NCBI GenBank assembly: GCA_026770585.1
Contig: MU646319.1
Location: 1,183,625-1,194,730, forward strand
DNA from: Baffinella frigidus
Lineage: Eukaryota > Cryptophyceae > Cryptomonadales > Baffinellaceae
Length of the DNA stretch: 11,106 bases
Direction: 5' to 3'
Part shown: one piece after another, positions 10,801 through 11,106 of the stretch
Layout: each line of letters begins with the position of its first letter
Position numbering within the stretch: the first letter of the stretch is position 1
Made by a program: the position numbers and the translations under genes
The notes under the pieces: model-generated
What the model was told of the DNA's origin: nothing
Seen by the model: the letters and a program-made list of their open reading frames with translations, nothing else
Database searches by the model: none

Positions 10801-11053
10801 CATCCATATGGGCGATTCACACGCAATGAAAAGCGGCTTTATACACGCCACAAACGGCGCTCTAAACGCAATAAACGGCGCTTCACAGTCCATAACCGGC
10901 GATTTAAACGCCAAATTATTGTTATTTTGCGTTTGAAACAAAGTAATAACGGCGATTTAAACGCAAAATAATAAACGGCGCTTAAACCGCAGGTGGAGGC
11001 GTTCGAAGAGAGCCAGAAGTACAAGGAGGGCAAGTGCATCATCGAAAAGGCCT
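4901..11053 (+). CDS. Yippee-family zinc-binding protein, split gene (exons 1-5, 3' end not in window)
   Basis: Model: 4901-4903, 4978-5073, 6455-6498 (or 6002-6045), 8910-9018, 10993 onward. The joined frame starts [17 protein letters not shown] and contains [49 protein letters not shown] and [12 protein letters not shown]. These match Yippee/YPEL proteins end to end, a family of about 100-130 residues. The cysteines give C-X2-C-X52-C-X2-C exactly, the zinc-coordination pattern of the family. Yippee domains share a fold with Mis18 and cereblon CULT domains; YPEL5 is part of the CTLH/GID ubiquitin ligase, and most others are poorly understood, so a specific function cannot be given. Introns are 74, 1381, 2411 and 1974 nt; all begin GT and end AG. 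The introns are full of exon copies and TIR elements. Confidence 0.88.
4978..5073 (+). CDS. Yippee gene, exon 2 (32 codons, first zinc pair)
   Basis: Starts after TTGCAG and ends TCAAAA before GTGCTG, phase 0 at both ends. It encodes [24 protein letters not shown] and KHDQIVSK. The cysteines of SCCNC (first and last of the CxxC) are the first zinc pair; RTHLA and the ISK-like IVSK are strongly conserved in the family. Only one copy exists in the window, unlike exons 3 and 4. The minus-strand open frame over it is antisense shadow. Confidence 0.92.
5074..5205 (+). other. Yippee intron 2, 5' end
   Basis: Begins GTGCTGCCC. Contains a G-rich run (GCGGGGGGGGTCGCGCGGCGACC) and nothing else I recognise before the GTTGAC-family element at 5206. 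Confidence 0.6.
5206..5330 (+). mobile_element. GTTGAC-family repeat, sense copy
   Basis: Order: TTGGTCTCACCAATATGG, CTCCAAAGTTGACGGATTTG, TACCACAC, GCATGTCAAACTGAGAACAG, CCAACCCGTGTGAGGCAGAG, CTAG. It matches 2416-2529 and 7120-7250 closely. The CACACATACACGCACACGC block is a local CA-rich expansion. The stretch 5331-5449 shows no recognisable feature. Confidence 0.8.
5450..5637. repeat. 22-bp perfect direct repeats flanking a 144-bp segment
   Basis: GCAGTGGGTAGGAGGAGCCA followed by CA occurs at 5450-5471 and 5616-5637. The segment between them carries the inverted-repeat element 5498-5594. Either a tandem duplication with one copy hit by an element, or a very long target duplication. The first reading is simpler. 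Confidence 0.8.
5498..5594. mobile_element. CCGAAGTCAAC palindromic element
   Basis: Arms CCGAAGTCAACTTTCCCCTGA and TCAGGGGGAGTTGACTTCGG, about 21 bp each, around a 55-bp centre that contains the palindrome GCCACCATGGC. Total 97 bp, non-coding. Confidence 0.8.
5634..5683. repeat. 25-bp tandem duplication
   Basis: Two adjacent 25-bp units, each with the shared block CCCGCGCCCCTCAGAGG preceded by CACATC, differing at two positions. Between here and 5796 there is only ordinary intron sequence, then TTGCTGAGCAC, which could be a branch site, a C14 run and CACCCGCAG before the first exon-3 shard. Confidence 0.85.
5797..5820 (+). pseudogene. Yippee exon-3 shard 1 (truncated)
   Basis: CACCCGCAG then GCATTTCAAGGGAGGTACTG, about 20 bp that match the start of exon 3 (AFQGR) with two substitutions. 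The copy then breaks into CTACACCTGAAACCTAAACC, a telomere-like tract. The acceptor is intact; the donor half is missing. Confidence 0.7.
5821..5888. repeat. Telomere-like tract (CCCTAAA/CCCTACA), C-rich on +
   Basis: Nine or so units of CCCTAAA, CCCTACA and CCCCAAA type. It fills the gap between the truncated first exon-3 shard and the acceptor of the second and may act as a pyrimidine-rich tract upstream of CTGCAG. Confidence 0.9.
5899..5922 (+). pseudogene. Yippee exon-3 shard 2 (truncated)
   Basis: CCATCTGCAG then GCGTTCCAAGGCAGGCGCTG: the first 15-20 bp of exon 3. It breaks into CTACACCCTACACCC. Shards 1 and 2 break at the same place with a shared CTGTCTACAC junction, so shard 2 and its flank were probably copied from shard 1 or the reverse. 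Confidence 0.75.
5923..5996. repeat. Telomere-like tract (CCCTACA to CCCTAAA), C-rich on +
   Basis: About ten degenerate units from CTACACCCTACACC to CCCTAAACCCTAAACCC, running directly into the acceptor CCGCAG of the intact exon-3 copy at 6002. Confidence 0.9.
6002..6045 (+). CDS. Yippee exon 3, intact copy A
   Basis: A 44-bp copy after AAACCCGCAG and before GTAAGC. It encodes [14 protein letters not shown] plus GT, the first two bases of a valine codon completed by exon 4. It is identical base for base to copy B at 6455-6498. Because 44 is not a multiple of 3, the two cannot both be included without a frameshift. Copy A may be a mutually exclusive alternative or simply unused. The GRAYLF motif is the most conserved segment of the family. 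Confidence 0.6.
6057..6160 (+). mobile_element. CCTACCGTAGG-family element, sense copy
   Basis: CCGTAGGAACCCCCCTAGG, TCCCTACGG, GCCTACCGTAGGGTCC, CGCTTAGGGGTTATTCAAAA, CCCCTTCAACGTCCGCTGTG, TGGG. It is an inverted copy of 6546-6650. A 27-bp piece of its left end (ACCGTAGGAACCCCCCTAGG) recurs at 6190-6213 and runs into another telomere-like tract (6214-6235). Confidence 0.8.
6245..6288 (+). pseudogene. Yippee exon-3 shard (donor lost, Tyr to Cys)
   Basis: Follows TTCATTCGCAG and keeps all 44 bp, with two differences from copies A and B: GGG to GGC (silent) and TAC to TGC, changing GRAYLF to GRACLF. GTAAG after the exon is replaced by GGTTCC, so the normal donor is lost. It is preceded by a telomere-like tract like the other copies. 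The 6289-6420 flank is AT-richer and holds nothing I recognise. Confidence 0.8.
6455..6498 (+). CDS. Yippee gene, exon 3, copy B (preferred)
   Basis: Follows CTAAACCCTCCACCCGCAG and precedes GTAAGT, the best donor of all exon-3 copies. It encodes [14 protein letters not shown] plus two bases; exon 2 ends in phase 0 at VSK and exon 4 supplies the A that completes GTA (valine), giving the family string SK-FxG..GRAYLF..VVN. I prefer it over copy A because of the donor and because it is nearer exon 4. The sequence alone cannot decide which is used. Confidence 0.75.
6546..6650 (-). mobile_element. CCTACCGTAGG-family element, antisense copy
   Basis: Inverted relative to 6057-6160. On the + strand it starts CCACACAGCGGACTTTGAAGG, continues through CCCCTAAGCG and CCCTACGGTAGGCGACC, and ends CCTAGGGGGGTTCCTACGG. 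Right after it begins a partial exon-3 shard. Confidence 0.85.
6656..6683 (+). pseudogene. Yippee exon-3 shard (3' part with donor)
   Basis: ACGGCCGGGCGTACC then TCTTCAGCAACGT, the last 28 bp of exon 3, followed by GTGAGC, a usable donor, and the same flank (CCTCCCGCCAGTTGACT) that follows copy B. The 5' part and acceptor are missing. Exon and downstream intron were duplicated together. Confidence 0.85.
6708..6833. mobile_element. ATCCGGGARCAAGTA TIR element (filled site)
   Basis: 126 bp, ends ATCCGGGAGCAAGTA and TACTTGTTCCCGGAT, with further imperfect arm pairing (AAAATCTGCATAAAAATTAC with GTAATTTTCATTGCCAGATTTT; ACTACACAA with TTGTGTGGT). The flank after copy B (6516-6530) reads TTGACTAACCTGAGC without an insert, so it is the matching empty site. 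Flanking 8-mers TTGACTGC and TAGACTAA agree at five positions with each other, compatible with an old 8-bp target duplication of TTGACTAA, which would suggest a hAT-like origin. That superfamily call is inference. Confidence 0.85.
6910..7071 (+). mobile_element. CCACACAGYGGRCT TIR element with CCTACCGTAGG core
   Basis: 162 bp. Left end CCACACAGCGGGCTACGAAA, right end CCCTTCGAAGTCCACTGTGT then GG, inverted to each other over about 25 bp. The interior holds CCATAGGAACCCCCCTATG and GCCTACCGTAGGG. It shows that the CCTACCGTAGG family is a TIR element with these ends; other copies are truncated. A related pair of ends encloses 10650-10787. Confidence 0.85.
7110..7250 (+). mobile_element. GTTGAC-family element, best-preserved copy
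   Basis: Left end GTAGCTCTGTCTCAGG and right end GTGAGGCAGCGCTAC are inverted repeats. Inside: TTTGGGCTCACCGATTTGG, GGGCCCGGGCTCG, CCGAAGTTGACGGGTTTGTA, ATGTCAACTTGAGAATAGTC, GTCAACCCG. Its right end overlaps the start of the TACCACC element by 3 bp. Confidence 0.85.
7248..7389. mobile_element. TACCACC TIR element, copy 2
   Basis: 142 bp, TACCACCAGCCCT with GGACCAAATCAACGATT at the left and TTGATTTGGTCCACC with AGGGCTGGTGGTA at the right. It also has an inner inverted pair, TTCCTCGGGCGGC and GCCGCCCGAGGAA. Sister of 3115-3268. Confidence 0.9.
7416..7442 (+). pseudogene. Yippee exon-3 shard (3' part, decayed)
   Basis: GGCCGGGCTTACCTTTTCAG then CAACGT, matching the last 27 bp of exon 3 with two or three substitutions. 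Then GTTAAG in place of GTGTAAG, so the donor is damaged. It begins right beside the TACCACC element and is followed by CT-rich DNA. Confidence 0.75.
7467..7546. mobile_element. Palindromic element, 32-bp arms (31/32 identical)
   Basis: TTCTTTATTAAACTTCAGCC plus TGGAGGTGAGTG at 7467-7498 is inverted at 7515-7546 with one mismatch, around a 16-nt loop. As RNA it would fold into a strong hairpin. Each arm carries GGAGGTGAGTG or its complement, which includes a perfect donor-like GTGAGTG on the + strand at 7492. Confidence 0.85.
7562..7595. repeat. Perfect 14-bp stem, 6-nt loop
   Basis: CCCCGTGTCCAGCC-CCTCCT-GGCTGGACACGGGG. It resembles a strong RNA hairpin, but there is no T-run or gene end here to make it a terminator, and this is eukaryotic intron. 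Probably another small palindromic insertion. Confidence 0.85.
7650..7845. repeat. CT-rich microsatellite region with CG and CA runs
   Basis: About 200 bp of CTCTCT with a (CG)5 run near 7790 and (CA)4 near 7746, ending in about 20 uninterrupted CT units and CTGCAG. It forms a long polypyrimidine tract on the Yippee sense strand just upstream of the exon-4 shard acceptor at 7875. Ser/Leu- and Arg/Glu-repeat open frames here are artefacts. Confidence 0.9.
7876..7900 (+). pseudogene. Yippee exon-4 shard 1 (internal deletion)
   Basis: GCGCCGCAG then GGTGGACATCACGC joined directly to CGCTGACATAT. The start (VVDIT) and the ADI end of exon 4 are present, with about 45 bp between them deleted. It runs into a CCTACCGTAGG-family element at CCGTAGGAA. 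Confidence 0.75.
7901..8082 (+). mobile_element. CCTACCGTAGG-family element ending in a splice acceptor, copy 1
   Basis: CCGTAGGAATCACCCCATG, TCCCTACGG, GCCTACCGTAGCG, then three partial repeats of TTATCCACTCGTGGGTTATTCAC, AAAATCCTTCCCCC, an AT-rich insert and TTTCCCCCGCAG. The end lies exactly at the start of the next exon-4 shard. Copies 2 and 3 (8271-8365, 8739-8909) have the same layout. Confidence 0.75.
8083..8120 (+). pseudogene. Yippee exon-4 shard 2 (5' part; empty site)
   Basis: Follows CCCCCGCAG. GGTGGATATCACGCTGGGCC matches exon 4 (VVDITLG), then CGCTGCAGGAGGATCGGG matches only with a small insertion. It is the uninterrupted counterpart of the shard at 8366, which is split by the palindromic element 8387-8567 at this very point. 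The segment 8121-8200 leads to the next acceptor CCCCCCGCAG. Confidence 0.8.
8201..8270 (+). pseudogene. Yippee exon-4 copy with 1-bp frameshift
   Basis: Follows CACCCCCCGCAG and covers exon 4 from VVNITLG to the GCTGAC of VADI, 70 bp. One C of GGGCCCGCGG is missing, giving a frameshift after LG. A CCTACCGTAGG-family element replaces the sequence after GACATAT, so the second zinc pair is absent. Confidence 0.85.
8271..8365 (+). mobile_element. CCTACCGTAGG-family element ending in a splice acceptor, copy 2
   Basis: CCGTAGTAACCGCCGTATG, TCCCTACGGGTTGCCTACCG, TAGGGTCC, TTATCCACTTGTGGGTGATG, CACGAAACCCTTTCCCCCGC, AG. Shortest of the three, about 95 bp, running from the truncated end of one exon-4 copy to the acceptor of the next. 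Confidence 0.8.
8366..8386 (+). pseudogene. Yippee exon-4 shard 3 (5' part, split by an element)
   Basis: CCCCCGCAG then GGTGAATATCACGCTGGGCC, 20 bp of exon 4, interrupted by the palindromic element 8387-8567. The sequence resumes at 8572 as GCTGCAGGAGGACCGGGGC, which continues the same unit as in 8101-8200. Confidence 0.85.
8387..8567. mobile_element. Near-perfect palindromic element, GCCT duplication
   Basis: 181 bp with arms of about 75-80 bp, nearly identical when inverted: CGGAAACAGTATAAAAATAC, GGCCACGCGTAAAGTTGATT, CCTTGAAAACAAGCCACTT and their complements, around a loop of about 15 nt. The right terminus inverted reads TTATCTCCGGAAAC, the same end as the element 3363-3512. GCCT at 8383-8386 and 8568-8571 is a 4-bp target duplication; 8083-8120 is the matching uninserted copy. 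The arms differ so little that the insertion must be recent. Confidence 0.92.
8669..8738 (+). pseudogene. Yippee exon-4 copy, open frame, truncated
   Basis: Follows CACCCCCCGCAG. Unlike the copy at 8201 the frame is intact: [20 protein letters not shown] then VADI. It breaks at GACATAT into a CCTACCGTAGG-family element, losing the cysteine pair. If spliced in after exon 3 it would give a protein lacking the second zinc pair. The flank 8572-8668 duplicates 8104-8200. Confidence 0.8.
8739..8909 (+). mobile_element. CCTACCGTAGG-family element ending in the exon-4 acceptor, copy 3
   Basis: CCGTAGTAACCGCCGTGTG, TCCCTACGG, GCCTACCGTAGGGTCC, a 24-bp tandem repeat insert, TTATCCACTTGG, TTTTTTTTCACGAAATCCTT, CCCCCCGCAG. 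Its end is the actual acceptor of exon 4 at 8910, so element-family sequence appears to provide a working splice site. Confidence 0.8.
8803..8874. repeat. 24-bp tandem repeat, three units
   Basis: GAGGAGCCCACCAGCGAGAA-CACC, TAGGAGTCTATCAAGGAGAA-CTCG and GAGGAGCCTACCAAGGATTA-TCCA. It is absent from copies 1 and 2 of the surrounding element family, so it was added locally. One frame reads EEPTSENT-like but has a TAG in unit 2. Confidence 0.85.
8910..9018 (+). CDS. Yippee gene, exon 4 (second zinc pair)
   Basis: Follows CCCCCCGCAG and ends AAATAT before GTAAAG. 109 bp: one base completes the valine codon from exon 3, then 36 codons, [36 protein letters not shown]. The first and last cysteines of CNCC form the second zinc pair, 52 residues after the first pair. 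GLHTV and LGWKY are family hallmarks. It is the only full-length copy of exon 4 here. It begins AGTCAAC where the other copies begin GGTGAAT or GGTGGAT; all encode valine at that junction. Confidence 0.92.
9025..9090. repeat. Telomere-like tract (CCCCAAA/CCCGAAA/CCCTACA), C-rich on +
   Basis: Begins six bases after the exon-4 donor: CCCCAAACCCGAAAACC, CTAACCCTACACCCTGAACG. Highly degenerate. It leads into the first post-exon shard at 9098. Confidence 0.75.
9098..9136 (+). pseudogene. Yippee exon-4 shard (3' part with donor)
   Basis: CACTGCAACTGCTGCCTGAA-CATCCTCGGCTGGACATAC before GTGAGA. It corresponds to [13 protein letters not shown], but CAG has become TGA, an in-frame stop, and AAA TAT is now ACA TAC. 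The donor is still good. No acceptor precedes it. Confidence 0.85.
9221..9247 (+). pseudogene. Yippee exon-4 shard (short 3' part)
   Basis: GACGTGTACTGCAACTGCTG-TCAGAAC matches DVYCNCCQN of exon 4 with two silent changes, then breaks into CCAAACCCCCAACCCC, a telomere-like tract. Preceded by degenerate CCGAACCCCGACTCC-type sequence. Confidence 0.85.
9245..9298. repeat. Telomere-like tract (CCCCAAA/CCCATAAA), C-rich on +
   Basis: AACCCAAACCCCCAACCCCAAACCCC-type units directly joined to the broken end of the exon-4 shard at 9247. The flank 9299-9355 has nothing recognisable. Confidence 0.8.
9356..9442. repeat. 31-bp tandem repeat, three units (TAAGCCAGTCGGAAGGGT)
   Basis: TAAGCCAGTCGGAAGGGT occurs at about 9358, 9389 and 9420; the last two units also share CCTAAG. 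Unit 1 contains the small palindrome GGAAGGGTACGCCCTTCC. Confidence 0.85.
9606..9656. repeat. Perfect 14-bp stem hairpin, copy 1
   Basis: GGGATAGGCCCGCC pairs with GGCGGGCCTATCCC across a 23-nt loop containing AGATCT. Copy 2 is at 10032-10082 with one loop difference. It shares ATAGGCCCGCCTCGGGA with the tandem array at 138-298. Confidence 0.9.
10032..10082. repeat. Perfect 14-bp stem hairpin, copy 2
   Basis: Same stem as 9606-9656, GGGATAGGCCCGCC with GGCGGGCCTATCCC, and the loop differs by one base (CATG to CTTG). The stem is unchanged between copies, so the duplication is recent or the pairing is maintained. Confidence 0.9.
10144..10304. mobile_element. ATAGGGTAACGG palindromic element, arms about 70 bp
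   Basis: 161 bp. Left arm ATAGGGTAACGGCCTGAAAA, TGGGGTAGTT, GCCTAGGACCTCCTACCGTA, GGCCGAG; the right arm is its inverse with few mismatches, ending CAGGCCGTTACCCTAT; loop about 19 nt. The CCTACCGTAGG core occurs in both arms. As RNA it would form a long, nearly perfect duplex. Confidence 0.92.
10363..10484 (-). mobile_element. TATCCCTTAAGTGGCC-family TIR element, copy 2
   Basis: 122 bp, opposite orientation to 2718-2822. Same order of parts, with TGGCCAGGTGGTCAAATT duplicated near its left end, accounting for the extra 17 bp. Ends TATCCCTTGAGTGGCC and GCACTTAAGGGATA. Confidence 0.9.
10561..10990. repeat. 20-22-bp minisatellite (AAACGGCGCTTTAAACGCAA), interrupted
   Basis: Units such as AAACGGCTCTTTAAACGCAA, AAACGGCGCGCTAAACGCAA, AAACGGCGCTCTAAACGCAA, ACGGCGATTTAAACGCAAAA. 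There are about four units at 10561-10649 and eight or nine at 10800-10990, separated by the TIR element 10650-10787. The last unit, CGGCGCTTAAACCGCAG, supplies the acceptor of the final Yippee exon. Confidence 0.85.
10650..10787. mobile_element. CCACACGGTGG TIR element inside the minisatellite
   Basis: 138 bp, left end CCACTCGGTGGGCTCCGAAG, right end inverted CCACACGGTGGACTACGAAC, with GTTGACCCC and GTCAACGTACCC arms further in. The ends belong to the CCACACAGYGGRCT group of 6910-7071, but the CCTACCGTAGG core is absent. Confidence 0.75.
10993..11053 (+). CDS. Yippee gene, last exon (5' part; 3' end replaced or outside window)
   Basis: Follows TTAAACCGCAG, phase 0 from WKY. It encodes [20 protein letters not shown], matching the family's [18 protein letters not shown] segment that follows LGWKY. 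After GAAAAGGCC the DNA turns into CTACACCCTGCACCC, the telomere-like array, and the usual remaining 5-25 residues are absent. Either this is another broken shard with the true exon beyond the window, or the protein ends in a repeat-encoded tail. Confidence 0.8.
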
Positions 11054-11106
11054 ACACCCTGCACCCTACACCCTGCACCCTACACCCTGCACCCTACACC
11101 CTACAC
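11049..11106. repeat. Telomere-like array (CCCTACA/CCCTGCA), C-rich on +
   Basis: Eight alternating CCCTGCA and CCCTACA units to the window end. It is the mirror image of the array at 1-80 (same unit types, opposite orientation). It directly joins the coding sequence of the last Yippee exon. Confidence 0.9.

Overview
This is nuclear DNA of a eukaryote, most likely an alga with a secondary red-type plastid (cryptophyte, haptophyte or ochrophyte; I cannot choose between them). The reasons are a first exon on the minus strand that encodes a bipartite plastid-targeting leader (signal peptide followed by an FAP motif), GT-AG introns, many short terminal-inverted-repeat (TIR) elements, and degenerate telomere-like tracts of the TTTAGGG/TGTAGGG type. 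There are no bacterial operons, RNA genes or CRISPR arrays.

Two split genes diverge from a GC-rich interval at about 4335-4900. To the right (+ strand) is a Yippee-family zinc-binding protein: a start codon alone in exon 1 (4901-4903), exon 2 (4978-5073), exon 3 (6455-6498, or the identical 6002-6045), exon 4 (8910-9018) and a last exon that begins at 10993 and runs into a repeat at the window edge. The spliced reading frame is continuous and gives the family signature C-X2-C-X52-C-X2-C exactly. To the left (- strand) is an unrecognised, probably plastid-targeted protein: exon 1 (4334-3951), then a 41-codon phase-0 exon at 2057-1935 that I infer belongs to it. Both ends of the window cut off gene ends.

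The unusual part is in the introns. Exon 3 of the Yippee gene occurs seven times and exon 4 eight times, counting partial copies ('shards'), and most carry their own acceptor or donor. Exon 2 of the left gene is likewise scattered as about seven extra shards between 800 and 2405. The shards are interleaved with telomere-like tracts and at least eight families of palindromic or TIR elements. Two tandem duplications hold an empty and a filled version of the same site, which exposes the element insertions directly.

Layout: 1-80 telomere-like array; 138-298 tandem repeats; 420-960 inverted and direct repeats; 800-2405 shards and TIR elements of the left gene; 2530-3512 five TIR elements; 3513-3950 rest of intron 1; 3951-4334 exon 1 of the left gene; 4335-4900 divergent promoter region; 4901-5073 Yippee exons 1-2; 5074-6454 intron 2 with repeats and exon-3 shards; 6499-8909 intron 3 with exon-3 and exon-4 shards; 9019-10992 intron 4 with shards, duplications, hairpins and a minisatellite; 10993-11053 start of the last exon; 11049-11106 telomere-like array. 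The telomere-like tracts are G-rich on the + strand left of the promoter and C-rich right of it, so the C-rich strand is nearly always the sense strand of the local gene.
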